NCBI GenBank assembly: GCA_963989385.1
Contig: OZ022500.1
Location: 113,873,842-113,937,841 of the forward strand
Origin: Ctena decussata
Taxonomy: Eukaryota > Mollusca > Bivalvia > Lucinida > Lucinidae
Reading direction: 5' to 3'
Length of the DNA: 64,000 nucleotides
In this document: one piece after another, positions 58,401-59,120 of the stretch
Layout of the letters: every line of letters starts with the position of its first letter
Numbering within the stretch: position 1 is the first letter of the stretch
Made by a program: the position numbers and the translations under genes
Notes under the pieces: model-generated
The model's database searches: none
Told to the model about the DNA's origin: nothing
What the model saw: the letters and a program-made list of their open reading frames with translations, nothing else

Positions 58401-59120
58401 GCCGTCTCATCTGGATTTTCACTGTTTGCAATGCTATGTCCGAATTTACCCGCTTGTCCGAAGTTACCCGACTCTCCCCTAGTGAAGCAAACAGGGAACA
58501 CAGAAATAGTTTACCTTTGTAAAAATGGCAGAAATACATGAAGGTGTACACATAAACTTTAAATTATGAAAAAAAAAAAAGGTTCGGTATATTCCAGATT
58601 TGCTTTGCTGCCATGTATGCAAGGGAGACAACTTCAGTAGAATTGTTTGCCTTGTAGGGGAACTCCCTTAAAGGAAAGAGTTTGCTGAGAGCCAATCTTC
58701 CCTTTAATAGTGGTCCCCTGCCAGCTCTCTAACATTGGTCCCCTGCCAGAAGGGAGACAAACTTCTGTAGATATGAGAGTGATCCAAATTAAAATTTAAA
58801 AATCCTTCATAAAATCCATGTATTTACTGTATTTCAGGTATGACTTCAAAGGTATCATAGATTACATCTTCTTCTCAAGAAAGTACATGAATCTTCTTGG
58901 ACTGTTAGGTCCGATGGATGAGAACTGGTTTACGGACAATAAAGTGGTCGGCTGTCCTCATCCGCATATTCCATCTGATCATTTCGCATTGTTTGTCGAG
59001 TTCGAGTTACCCGTCCCATACCCAGCAGTCAGTGACATAATAGGTGACAATAAAACTAGTGGCAGCTCTACGGGCAGGGAATCATCAAGTTCAGGTGGGA
59101 ACTTGCCGAAACTGAGATAA
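1..59120 (+). CDS. CNOT6: CCR4-NOT catalytic deadenylase (CNOT6/CNOT6L-like), 8 visible exons, 5'-partial
   Basis: Joined coding sequence of exons 1-1444, 24402-24470, 38802-38959, 44467-44621, 47141-47298, 55934-56179, 56917-57094 and 58838-59120, about 896 codons plus stop. Every internal junction is AG/GT and in phase. The product is the Mg-dependent 3'-5' poly(A) exonuclease of the CCR4-NOT complex, which shortens mRNA tails in the cytoplasm. Counting from the window edge, the EEP catalytic set is present: N513 (MCYNVL), E558 (LQEVET), H681/H683 (AHMHWDPE), D736 and N738 (GDLNSLP), D811 (IIDYIF) and H851 (PSDHF). It should therefore be active. The leucine-rich repeats that bind the NOT1/CAF1 side in this family are not visible and must be encoded upstream. 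CNOT6 and CNOT6L are vertebrate paralogues, so the symbol means the single invertebrate orthologue. The tie between exon 1 and the rest is inferred from splice phase only. Confidence 0.9.
1552..1795. repeat. MITE with ~50-bp terminal inverted repeats (CTCAGCTGAG type)
   Basis: The ends match as inverted repeats over about 50 bases, including TATAAAACTTTTTTC and CTCAACTCAGCTGAGCATGA. The interior also folds (ATGCCAAC/GTTGGCAT around 1630). It lies about 110 bp after the exon 1 donor. No second copy was seen in the window. Confidence 0.8.
2014..2236. repeat. MITE, GCCGCGACACGAC-ended family, copy 1
   Basis: Terminal inverted repeat of about 40 bases (GCCGTGACACGACAAAACC with AACAAAGTGGCATGTGC). 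Inside are two hairpins built on GACTCTGATCAGACTGGGC and its complement, separated by TAGCTACCCTTTAAG. Eight copies are seen in the window. Confidence 0.88.
2935..3113. repeat. GCCGCGACACGAC-ended MITE, degenerate left half (copy 2)
   Basis: The right arm is well preserved (GCCCAGGCTGATC to TTTTGTCATGTCGCGGCTC). The left arm is recognisable only as GCTGTGCATTTAGAGGGTAGC. It ends about 100 bp before the 56-bp tandem array. Confidence 0.7.
3215..4258 (+). repeat. Tandem array, 56-bp unit, ~18.6 copies
   Basis: The unit starts CTGTGGACTTTTCTTCATCA and ends GGATGTGGTCTATT; starts at 3215, 3271 and so on are exactly 56 bp apart. Units differ at a few recurring positions (CTTCATC/CGTCATC, CAAACTG/CACACTG, GGTCT/GGGCT). 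Because 56 is not a multiple of 3 and no phase of the unit has a forward stop, all three + frames stay open and spell one 56-residue peptide cyclically. This is a minisatellite, not a gene. Confidence 0.95.
4696..4763. repeat. Solo GCAAACAGTGTAGA hairpin
   Basis: Arms GCAAACAGTGTAGACCCTGA + TCAGACTGCTCC with mirror; apex CTCCTAGAGGAG. An upstream ATAATGACCCTAAATATAGG (about 4577) may mark a diverged ACCGTAATGACCC MITE end. Confidence 0.85.
5879..5947. repeat. Hairpin AATCAACCTTGATTCAACAT
   Basis: TGAATGAACCTTGAATCAAC arms mirror GTTGATTCATGGTTCATTC. CCCACTGGGCACAC precedes it; a similar GTGGGCACATGAAGGTGAAA hairpin lies at 24495-24595. Confidence 0.78.
6438..6768. repeat. Foldback element made of ~30-bp repeats in mirrored arms
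   Basis: The ends CACAGGGTATAATCGATTCC and its complement close a long palindrome centred near 6602. Each arm is built from about five direct repeats (starts 6467, 6497, 6526, 6559, 6589) of the pattern CTTCCTGCCGAGACTGTCCG, with variable spacers that are only partly mirrored. Open frames here on both strands (MASAETV...) are products of the repeat. Confidence 0.88.
6926..7147. repeat. TTAA-flanked piggyBac-like MITE, copy 1
   Basis: TTAA at 6926-6929 and 7144-7147 flank inverted ends TTAACACTTTAAGCGCC and TTTAAAGTGTTAA. The interior holds the palindrome GGTGGCTCATAATGAGCC, with one arm duplicated. Terminal form and TTAA target match piggyBac-type elements. Confidence 0.8.
7993..8045. repeat. 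Left arm of a GGGGAGAGTCGGGTAACTTC MITE, interrupted
   Basis: It is identical in layout to the left arm at 58265 through GACAGTGACATTTTT. It is then cut by the AGCTCACCTG element (8046-9544) and resumes at 9545 with TTTCCTTTATATGTCAGTTG, as in the uninterrupted copy at 58312-58335. The right terminal arm is not found afterwards. Confidence 0.85.
8046..9544 (+). mobile_element. Non-autonomous AGCTCACCTG element (Helentron-like), copy 1
   Basis: Left end AGCTCACCTGAGCACGAAGTGCT has a hairpin (AGCAC/GTGCT) right after AGCTCACCTG. Right end has CTCAGGTGAGCGATCC, the hairpin GGGCCATCATGGCCC and terminal TCTTG. The interior is made of about 120-155-bp repeats (four GACTTCTCCTCCAAAACTGC units, then about five TAGAGGGCACAGTTATGATC units). 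No transposase or helicase frame is present. Insertion into a T tract, terminal hairpins and subterminal inverted repeats fit Helentron-associated elements; the class is an inference. Confidence 0.72.
9731..9870 (+). mobile_element. Same SINE family, diverged 3' fragment
   Basis: It matches the body from AAGTATGTGCACTTAGTACTGG through GGTCTAAGCCTGCCCAGGAA to a CAACAACAACAACA tail and an A-run. The tRNA part and first half of the body are missing. Confidence 0.8.
10480..10705 (-). mobile_element. tRNA-derived SINE, third family, minus strand
   Basis: On the minus strand, GGCGCCGTAGTGCAGAAAG and GGTCGTGAGTTCGCGGCTC form an A/B-box pair. The body (CTGCTGGGTTGACAGAGAGA as read on +) is shared with 32880-32945. 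Confidence 0.7.
10764..10831. repeat. Solo GCAAACAGTGCAGA hairpin
   Basis: Near-perfect arms with apex GCTCCTGTGGAGC. No TIR recognised around it. Confidence 0.85.
10960..11070 (-). mobile_element. tRNA-like SINE head, minus strand
   Basis: On the minus strand TAGTGGTTTACACACTAGGC and a B-box-like GGTTCAAACCC resemble a tRNA half. The acceptor stem does not pair cleanly. Confidence 0.5.
12050..12180 (+). mobile_element. Second-family SINE, head and partial body
   Basis: The tRNA-like head contains GAGCCTAGTGGGTTAAG and B box GGTTCGAATCC. The body continues TTCTCCATTGCATGCAACCT and ends near TTATTGCCC. A MITE with TATTGGGACA ends starts at once afterwards. Confidence 0.75.
12185..12293. repeat. 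Short palindromic MITE (TATTGGGACACCTAAAA type), copy 1
   Basis: Left end TACCCTAATGTGCTTAAGTA, apex TTTTCCATTTGTCCCAAATGG, right end TATACGCATATTACTGTA. Almost the whole element is one foldback. Confidence 0.82.
12440..14054 (+). mobile_element. TGTCCCCCC element with ~146-bp internal repeats, nested in copy A
   Basis: It starts with the hairpin TGTCCCCCCACC/GGTGAGGGGGGACA (12440-12470), continues with GTCGGCGTCGGCGTCGGCGT, and ends near TGGTGGGGGGACATCAG. The interior has about seven units of 145-160 bp carrying TGGTGACCTTGACC at 12611, 12757, 12917, 13063, 13208, 13356 and 13721. The larger last gap is a SINE insertion at 13465-13666. The uninterrupted target is seen in copy B at about 14873-14892. 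Confidence 0.8.
13465..13666 (+). mobile_element. Same SINE family, 5'-truncated, 13-bp target duplication
   Basis: It starts at CCGGTCTGGCCACATAC, just after the B box of the tRNA part, and runs through the whole body to the ATCAACC tail. CCACTTTACTTTC repeats on both sides (13452-13464, 13667-13679). Inserted into the TGTCCCCCC element. Confidence 0.9.
14664..14745 (+). mobile_element. SINE 3' end fragment between long-TIR copies A and B
   Basis: GGGAGATGGCTCAATATAGA and AAAGGGTCATTAAACCC match the element at 51405-51510. No tRNA-like part. Confidence 0.5.
14780..15448. mobile_element. Long-TIR element, copy B (uninterrupted, 669 bp)
   Basis: Both arms of about 210 bp are complete (CACAGTATCCGAACGCACTG ... 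CAGTGCGTTCGGATACTGTG). The central part contains TTTGCACGACACAAACTTGT. It serves as the empty-site reference for both nested insertions. Only about 150 bp separates it from copy A. Confidence 0.88.
16442..16638. repeat. AGAGCTC-ended foldback MITE
   Basis: CGATAAGAGGGAGTATTTG to CCCTCTTATCTACAGCTCTG, apex CTGAACCGAGACGGTTCAG. The left tip is lost. Confidence 0.82.
17192..17263. repeat. Solo hairpin, GACAAACAGTGGTGACCC variant
   Basis: Apex TGCTTCTAAAGAAGAAGCA; the arms carry GGTGACCC in place of GTAGACCC on both sides, so the change is compensated. Confidence 0.83.
18050..18274. repeat. GCCGCGACACGAC-ended MITE, copy 3
   Basis: Both arms are present; the terminal repeat has diverged (GAGCAGCCAGGTGACAAAAT). 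Two internal hairpins and the TAGCTACCCTTTAAG spacer are recognisable. Confidence 0.85.
19764..19868 (-). mobile_element. Retroelement 3' end with AAGAT repeat tail, inserted in the array
   Basis: A run of AAGAT repeats (19764-19785) followed by AATTTTATTTTGAGACTGCA and a CCCTTAAGGGC palindrome. Read on the minus strand it ends in TCTTA repeats, like a retrotransposon tail. The sequence ACTAAGAT occurs at both borders, a probable target duplication. Confidence 0.55.
20185..20380. repeat. pogo-like MITE, copy 2
   Basis: It starts CAGTCAACTCTTGATATCTC, ends GATATCGAGAGTCTACTG, and has TA on both sides. It interrupts the GCAGTGCTAGCTAT array. Confidence 0.8.
21173..21216. repeat. Perfect hairpin AATGTGAGAAGCTTTTGCA
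   Basis: AATGTGAGAAGCTTTTGCAC faces its mirror TGCAAAAGCTTCTCACATT with almost no loop. CCTGGGCCCAAATTTTTAAA upstream and CAACTGGGCCC downstream hint at a larger MITE at about 21075-21315. Confidence 0.75.
21960..22200. repeat. GCCGCGACACGAC-ended MITE, copy 4
   Basis: Both arms and the central TAGCTACC spacer are present. The ends carry ACCAACAAAGTGGCATGTG and its complement; the flanking TATGAGCC/GGCTCATA extends the palindrome. Confidence 0.88.
22984..23198. repeat. MITE, ACCGTAATGACCC-ended family, copy 1
   Basis: Left end ACCGTAATAGACCCTAAATA; right end AATTTTAAGGTCATAATTATCGGTAA. The interior hairpin GCAAACATTGTAGACCCAGATC and mirror is followed by ATCATTTGGATGCATTAATG. Confidence 0.78.
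23888..23995. repeat. TATTGGGACACCTAAAA-type MITE, copy 2 (inverse)
   Basis: Left end TACAGTAATGTGCGTATATA, right end CCCAATACTTAAGCACATTA. Reverse orientation to copy 1. Confidence 0.82.
24402..24470 (+). CDS. CNOT6: Exon 2: short linker exon before the nuclease domain
   Basis: A 69-base exon is preceded by a pyrimidine tract ending in AG at 24400-24401 and followed by donor GTATAT at 24471. In frame it reads ...NASQPPHRHWIPLARPEPG.... This aligns with the vertebrate linker that has QPPPRSW or LPPRPW just before the nuclease; the Pro run and the Trp are shared. It enters in phase 1 and leaves in phase 1 (final G of an Ala codon completed by CT of exon 3). It is isolated between introns of 23.0 kb and 14.3 kb, so gene finders could easily miss it. 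A reading in another frame (LTPHSLHTDTG) has no family match. Confidence 0.85.
24495..24595. repeat. Foldback 25 bp downstream of exon 2
   Basis: GGGCACATGAAGGTGAAATG pairs with CATTTCAATGTCATGTGCC; inner GATGTCGATGCGACATTATA with CCCATCGACATCAG. It could form structure next to the exon 2 donor. Confidence 0.75.
25884..25941. repeat. Solo hairpin, short apex
   Basis: ACAAACAGTGTAGACCCTGA with GATCAGACTGATCCAGTCTG apex; the right arm has diverged (GTGTCTGTTCTGTCTGTCC). Confidence 0.75.
26100..26740 (+). repeat. Tandem block, ~90-bp unit, ~7 copies
   Basis: The motif CAACTTCATGTGATATTACA recurs at about 26178, 26267, 26353, 26450, 26538, 26629 and 26719 (spacings 86-97). Each unit also carries a GCATGCATACA segment. 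One more unit lies beyond an insertion, at about 27555-27700. Confidence 0.85.
26745..27555. mobile_element. Unclassified insertion splitting the 90-bp array
   Basis: Sequence between the seventh unit and the last one is unrelated to the array. It starts near TTGCATAAAAAGCAGTGCAG and ends with the foldback 27412-27551. Flanking array pieces match each other, so this is inserted DNA; its class is unknown. Confidence 0.55.
27412..27551. repeat. Foldback with GGCCTTCGGCC apex
   Basis: GCGATCAAACATTTTCCAAT and AATGCATTAAC arms mirror CGTTAATGCATG and CATGTTTGATC; inner arms GGGAGATGTTG/CAACATCTCCC; apex CCTCGGCCTTCGGCCTCG. Confidence 0.82.
27706..30504. mobile_element. Long-TIR element, copy C, split by AGCTCACCTG element
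   Basis: Left arm 27706 onward and right arm to 30504 correspond to copy B. The sequence stops at GGCAAGGAGTTTT (28160) and resumes at 30286 with TTCATTGTACAGGGCAATAA. Copy C itself sits beside the 90-bp repeat remnant. Confidence 0.85.
28161..30285 (+). mobile_element. Non-autonomous AGCTCACCTG element (Helentron-like), copy 2
   Basis: Left end AGCTCACCTGGCCCGAAGGGCC, right end CAGGTGAGCGATATCAGG plus hairpin AGGCCCATTTGGGCCT and CTTG. The architecture matches the element at 8046-9544, but hairpin sequence and interior differ. The interior has about 145-bp tandem units (AAGATGGCCGCCATCTG at 29163, 29309, 29454 and later). It lies inside the long-TIR element 27706-30504; the empty site is seen at 15221-15240. 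Confidence 0.75.
31861..31886. repeat. A-run (26 A)
   Basis: An uninterrupted A tract lies just upstream of the GC-richer island. No target duplication or gene copy ending here was recognised. Confidence 0.9.
32070..32166 (+). other. Possible cryptic first exon or exon fragment inside intron 2
   Basis: Within a locally GC-richer, non-repetitive stretch (about 31905-32180) an ATG opens MASAGDFELGPSSISFPDIA, continuing to ...TYLFVNWNI. A potential donor GTTGAA follows at 32167. The coding length is 97 bases, phase 1, which is the phase needed to join exon 3 at 38802. Without splicing it stops two codons later. I recognise no family. It could be an alternative promoter/first exon giving a CNOT6 lacking the leucine-rich repeats, a captured exon fragment from another gene, or chance. 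Confidence 0.2.
32351..32438. repeat. Hairpin with duplicated left arm
   Basis: GCAAACAGTGAAGACC is followed by two CCTGATCAGACTGCT units, then one mirror arm AGCAGTCTGATCAGGGTCTG. The duplication gives two alternative foldings. Confidence 0.82.
32815..32990 (-). mobile_element. Third-family SINE fragment, minus strand
   Basis: It shares CTGCTGGGTTGGCAGAGAGA, CCTTCCCTGATTTGAAACGG and GAAGCCCA with 10530-10620. The tRNA-like head is not recognisable. Confidence 0.6.
34338..34432. repeat. TATTGGGACACCTAAAA-type MITE, copy 3
   Basis: CTACCCTAATGTGCTTAAAT to GGTGTCTCAATACTTAA; right tip truncated. Confidence 0.78.
35251..35444. repeat. TTAA-flanked piggyBac-like MITE, copy 2
   Basis: TTAA at both ends (35251-35254, 35441-35444). 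Internal hairpin at about 35269-35338: GCAAACAGTGTAGATCCTGA, apex GGTGGCTCATAATGAGCC. GCAGACGTAAATTTTGTCGT lies near the right end. Confidence 0.83.
36095..36300. repeat. GGGGAAGCAACT-family MITE
   Basis: Hairpin AAAGAAATTGCTCCTAAGGG and mirror, right end TGTTGTTCCCCTGAAAGTG. A tail of the second SINE family (ATATGACTGAAAGGGCCGTA) follows directly. Confidence 0.72.
36741..36950. repeat. TTAA-flanked piggyBac-like MITE, copy 3
   Basis: It begins TTAACTCTTTAAGCCCC and ends GTGAAAGAGTTAA; TTAA is at both borders. Internal hairpin 36778-36848 has apex GGCGGCTCATAATGAGCCGC. Confidence 0.86.
37236..37289. repeat. Solo hairpin, right arm shortened
   Basis: ACAAACAGTTTAGATCCTGA, CAGACTGCTCCTTGGGAGG, then GTCTATACTGTTTGCC. 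The GATCAGACTG half of the right arm is deleted. TTTAGGGTCATTTTGGTAA follows as a likely ACCGTAATGACCC MITE end. Confidence 0.72.
37840..37960 (-). mobile_element. tRNA-like SINE head on the minus strand
   Basis: Read on the minus strand it gives CCAGTAGCTCTGTGGGTTAC, ending with B-box-like GGTTCAAGTCC. The anticodon region is not intact, so a working tRNA gene is unlikely. Confidence 0.62.
38248..38310. repeat. Solo hairpin, degenerate
   Basis: GACAGTGTAGATCCAGATA, apex GCTGCAGAATGCAACAGC, right arm GATCAGGATCTACAATTTGC. Confidence 0.7.
38802..38959 (+). CDS. CNOT6: Exon 3: start of EEP nuclease domain
   Basis: The acceptor is TCTCTTTTCAG and the donor GTCAGT at 38960. It encodes AIFTVMCYNVLCDKYCTRQQ followed by YGYCPSWGLNWEYRKKGIMDEIRNC-type sequence and ends VICLQ. 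This is the N-terminal beta strand and first helix of the EEP fold. Asn513 in CYNVL is the conserved metal/substrate Asn. Identity to animal CNOT6 is very high, so the call is secure. The exon ends on a codon boundary directly before the catalytic Glu codon of exon 4. Confidence 0.96.
39018..39083. repeat. Hairpin intermediate between two module types, 60 bp after exon 3
   Basis: GCAAAGACTCAGATCAGACT, apex GTGCGGACATGTCCGCAC, right arm ATCAGAGTCTTTGCTGTTTGC. The arms match the module inside the GCCGCGACACGAC MITEs, while the GTTTGC end matches the solo hairpins. Confidence 0.85.
39499..39695. repeat. AGAGCTC-ended foldback MITE, diverged
   Basis: CAGTGTTCCAGATAAGCAGG to AACTTATCTGGAGCTCTGG. 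The central hairpin is poorly conserved (TAAACTGTTGCATGGAG). Confidence 0.75.
40261..40326. repeat. Solo hairpin
   Basis: GCAGACATTGTGGACCCAGG ... apex CTCCTAAGGAG ... AGAGTCTGCACTGTTTGG. Confidence 0.83.
40690..41180 (+). repeat. ~145-185-bp tandem units with palindromic TTTCATATGAAAT core
   Basis: TTCTTACTAAA starts units at 40706, 40890 and 41036. Each unit contains AGTTAAAATCCCATTTTAAA and the palindrome GAAATTTATGAAAC/GTTTCATAAATTTC. One unit has lost one side of the palindrome. Confidence 0.75.
42166..42232. repeat. Solo hairpin
   Basis: GCAAACAGTGTAGACCTTGA, apex GCTCCTGAGGAGC, right arm GGGTCTGCACTGTTTGC. A CCTGAAATATTCGGACC about 110 bp before it resembles an ACCGTAATGACCC MITE end. 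Confidence 0.85.
42787..42998. repeat. TTAA-flanked piggyBac-like MITE, copy 4 (inverse orientation)
   Basis: It begins TTAACTCTTTCAGTACC and ends GGCTTAAAGAGTTAA. Internal hairpin has apex GACGGCTCATTATGAGCCGT. Orientation is opposite to copy 3. Confidence 0.86.
43384..43600 (+). mobile_element. tRNA-derived SINE, second family (GTCATCCATCC tail)
   Basis: The head GCCCCGGTAGCTAAGTAGGT is tRNA-like, with a B-box-like GGCTTCGAGCTCC. The body has TTGCACACAGCCTTTCATAA and ATATGACTGAAACACTGTTG, ending AAGTCATCCATCCATCC. Confidence 0.8.
44467..44621 (+). CDS. CNOT6: Exon 4: EEP nuclease, catalytic Glu
   Basis: Acceptor TTCTTCAACAG; donor GTGAGA at 44622. The first codon is the metal-binding catalytic Glu558 (EVETDQFYNFFLPELEREGY). 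The rest contains the CNOT6 signature FSPKSRARTM and EQERKHVDGCAIFF. It exits in phase 2 (AA of a Lys codon). If the intron were retained, translation would stop at once (AAG TGA), so only spliced mRNA encodes enzyme. Confidence 0.96.
44723..44938. repeat. TTAA-type MITE, copy 5 (one border CTAA)
   Basis: It begins CTAACTCTTTAAGCACC and ends GCTTAAAGTGTTAA. Internal hairpin has apex GGCGGCTCATTATGAGCCGC. It sits 100 bp downstream of exon 4. Confidence 0.83.
45325..45432 (+). mobile_element. Second-family SINE, 3' half
   Basis: It matches the body from CCATTGCACACAGCTTTTCA to AAGTCATCCATACGTCCATC. The tRNA head is absent. Confidence 0.7.
45439..45504. repeat. Solo hairpin, degenerate
   Basis: ACAAACTGCAGACCCTTATC, apex AGGCCCCTGACGGGC, right arm TCTGATCTGGGTTGTAC. 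It follows a second-family SINE tail. Confidence 0.7.
45728..45940. repeat. GGGGAAGCAACT-family MITE with a C-run in its hairpin
   Basis: Left CACTTTCAGGGGAAGCAATT, right GAGTTGTTTCCCTTTGTAAA. The apex region carries an uninterrupted C tract followed by ACCCCC at about 45808-45826, replacing GAATTTGCTCC of the left arm. Confidence 0.72.
46117..46310. repeat. ACCGTAATGACCC-ended MITE, copy 2 (inverse)
   Basis: Left end ACTGTAATGACCCGAAAACA; right end AATATTTAGGGTCATTAGGG. It contains the same GCATCCAAATGATGC segment and hairpin as copy 1, in inverse orientation. Confidence 0.8.
46583..46811. repeat. TTAA-flanked MITE, copy 6 (diverged subfamily)
   Basis: It begins TTAACCCACTTCATTCGGG and ends GAATGCAACGGGTTAA. 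The interior hairpin keeps GCAAACAGTTTGGATC arms but has a different apex (CCCCAGATGTTTGTGGGG). A CAGACGACAAAA motif shared with the other copies lies near the right end. Confidence 0.78.
47141..47298 (+). CDS. CNOT6: Exon 5: EEP nuclease, central part
   Basis: Acceptor CACATTTCAG; donor GTAAGC at 47299. It completes Lys609 with G and reads FRLMKEHLIEFNQLAMANAE, then MLNRVMTKDNIG, which are CNOT6 hallmarks. The end (LLETKEGVFESSG) enters the region that is variable between CNOT6 and CNOT6L, a surface loop before the HMHWDP strand. Exit phase is 1 (G completed by CT in exon 6). Confidence 0.96.
47330..47395. repeat. Hairpin remnant 30 bp after exon 5
   Basis: GCAAACAATGCAGACCCTGA, TGAGCAGTCTGATCAGCAAC; the right arm has degenerated. 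It begins just downstream of the splice donor. Confidence 0.65.
48301..48660 (+). mobile_element. Partial element with CCGT repeats (ACATAGGCGGAGGGGGACTA type)
   Basis: Start CACCCGACATAGGCGGAGGG, then a TCCG tandem run at about 48357-48408, then two copies of AATCTTGTCCCCGCAACTCC with ATCTTTCATCGGATTGATTT 130 bp apart. It resembles the 5' part of other bivalve elements of this kind; the right end was not found. Confidence 0.6.
48926..49143. repeat. ACCGTAATGACCC-ended MITE, copy 3 (inverse)
   Basis: Left end ACCTTTATGACCCTAAAATT; right end AATATTTAGGGTCATTACGG. Interior hairpin 49041-49110 with apex CTCCTTCAGGAG. Confidence 0.8.
50257..50447. repeat. pogo-like MITE with TA target duplication, copy 1
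   Basis: It starts CAGTCAACTCTCTAGACATC and ends GATAACCGGGAGTTGACTG, flanked by TA on both sides. The CAGTCAACTC..TCTCGAAC terminal form is typical of pogo/Tigger-type Tc1-mariner elements. Confidence 0.82.
50680..50901. repeat. MITE, GGGCCGTATTAATAAAG-ended, copy 1
   Basis: Inverted ends GGGCCGTATTAATAAAGCC and GACTTAAGTGG-type with GAATACGGCCCC. It has near-perfect arms around GGAACAGTCTTTGTAAGACT. Nearly identical to 57266-57488. Confidence 0.9.
51103..51298. repeat. AGAGCTC-ended foldback MITE
   Basis: CAGTGCTCCAGATAAGAAGG to CTTATCTGGAGCTCTG, apex TTAGAACCGTCTCGGTTCTAA. Confidence 0.85.
51405..51510 (+). mobile_element. SINE 3' end (CAAGGGGCCGTTAAAC type)
   Basis: GGGAGACGGCCCGATATAGA, CTCAAGGGGCCGTTAAAC and tail AACCAACCACCCAACCAATC. 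A related stretch is at 14664-14745 (GGGAGATGGCTCAATATAGA ... GGGTCATTAAACCCGG). Confidence 0.6.
52116..52360. repeat. GCCGCGACACGAC-ended MITE, copy 5 (well preserved)
   Basis: The ends TATGAGCCGCGACACAAC and GTCGTGTCGCGGCTCATA are close to perfect complements. Both internal hairpins are intact. The outer TA or ATATG/CATAT may be the target duplication. Confidence 0.9.
52468..52539. repeat. Solo hairpin
   Basis: ACAAACAGTGTAGTTCCTAA, apex TGCTCCTTCAATAGGAGCA, right arm AGGATCTACACTGTCTGC. Confidence 0.84.
53502..53695 (+). mobile_element. Second-family SINE, internally rearranged
   Basis: The head GCCCCAGTAGCTCAGTGGAT loses its B-box half. TTCTTTCCAAC and the CCATTGCACACAGCCTTTCA or GGGTTCCATAATCATCA segment are partly duplicated. 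The tail ends TTTTCCATCCATCT. Confidence 0.72.
54090..54302. repeat. GGGGAAGCAACT-ended MITE with GAATTTGCTCC hairpin
   Basis: Left TTTCAGGGGAGGCAACTTTG, centre hairpin AAAGGAAAGAATTTGCTCC and mirror, right GTCGTTTCCCTTTGTAAAAA. The same family is seen at about 36095-36300, 44165-44350, 45728-45940, 50030-50195, 56370-56545, 60255-60440 and, partial, at 15690-15830, 16130-16230 and 58610-58770. Confidence 0.8.
54743..54901. repeat. Foldback with CCCGCTCCGCGCTCG apex
   Basis: Arms TAGCTCTAGCATTGAATTGT and GTCAGTTGTAAGTAGAT mirror the right side. The apex is GC-rich in an AT-rich setting, as in the foldback at 27412-27551. Confidence 0.82.
55573..55810. repeat. GCCGCGACACGAC-ended MITE, copy 6
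   Basis: Both arms are present with diverged tips (ATGCACAACGACACCAC; GTCATGTAGCACTCATAT). It directly abuts the hairpin of an AGAGCTC-family MITE at about 55515-55572. Confidence 0.85.
55934..56179 (+). CDS. CNOT6: Exon 6: EEP nuclease, HMHWDPE and GDLNS motifs
   Basis: Acceptor AAATTTTTCAG. After a variable Gly/Pro-rich start (AGSTPPEGLIKQP) it encodes ILIVTAHMHWDPEFSDVKLI, a helix ending in RIVEESYHLV, a second variable loop (RPNAPASHTPDCNT), and IPMILCGDLNSLPES. Asp736 and Asn738 are catalytic; the residue before the Asp is Gly where vertebrates have Ala. The donor at 56180 is CAG/GTTGGG, a poor match beyond GT. Read-through would add only GWGIFTKF and stop, giving a nuclease that lacks the last two catalytic residues. 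Confidence 0.95.
56370..56545. repeat. GGGGAAGCAACT-ended MITE in intron 6
   Basis: Left GAAGGGGAACAACTTTCATG; hairpin AAAGAATTTGCTCCTAAGG and mirror at about 56440-56485; right GAGTTGTTTCCCCTGAAAG. It fills a quarter of the 737-bp intron after the weak donor. Confidence 0.82.
56917..57094 (+). CDS. CNOT6: Exon 7: EEP nuclease, C-terminal half
   Basis: Acceptor TCATTTGCAG; donor GTAAGT at 57095. It encodes GVIEYLSSGKVAGNHCDFKE, a stretch aligned to the vertebrate LxNFSC region (QTFNCNKDGTQ), then LTHNFKLSRAYENDDMPHTNY. The last motif corresponds to ITHGF.L.SAYE..LMPYTNY of vertebrate CNOT6. Exit phase is 2; Thr803 is completed by exon 8. Confidence 0.96.
57266..57488. repeat. MITE, GGGGCCGTATTCATAAAG-ended, copy 2
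   Basis: It differs from copy 1 at only a handful of positions over about 220 bp (for example ATCAATAAAGG for ATCTATAAAGG, TTATAGGG for TTGTAGGG). It lies in intron 7, 170 bp after exon 7. Confidence 0.9.
57775..58045 (+). mobile_element. tRNA-derived SINE, full-length
   Basis: The 5' part is tRNA-like, with an A-box region GCGTAGCGCAATCGGTAGGG and B-box GGTTCGAAACC; the acceptor arms GGGCCGC/GTCTGGCC roughly pair. A conserved body follows (CTTTCGTTTCTCCTTCCCCT, TATGTGCACTTAGTACTGGT, TAGGAGGTCTAAGCCTGCCC), then a tail of ATCAA repeats. A target duplication ATTTAGTCTGCT flanks it (57763-57774 and 58046-58057). Pol III transcription and LINE-driven insertion are known for this class. Confidence 0.9.
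58265..58480. repeat. MITE, GGGGAGAGTTGGGTAACTTC-ended, complete copy
   Basis: Left GGGGAGAGTTGGGTAACTTC + GGACAGCGGGTAAATTCGGAC; right arm is the complement (GTCCGAATTTACCCGC, GTCCGAAGTTACCCGACTC). The centre carries the shared hairpin with apex GACGGCTCATTATGAGCCGT, the same apex as TTAA MITE copy 4. Confidence 0.88.
58838..59120 (+). CDS. CNOT6: Exon 8: EEP C-terminus and stop codon
   Basis: Acceptor CTGTATTTCAG. It encodes YDFKGIIDYIFFSRKYMNLL, then LGPMDENWF, and GCPHPHIPSDHFALFVEFEL. Asp811 and His851 complete the active site. After the conserved domain comes a Ser/Gly-rich tail (SGSSTGRESSSSGGNLPKLR) ending at TAA 59118-59120. The tail after the catalytic His is 45 residues, longer than the roughly 26 in human CNOT6L, and is probably disordered. 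Confidence 0.96.
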
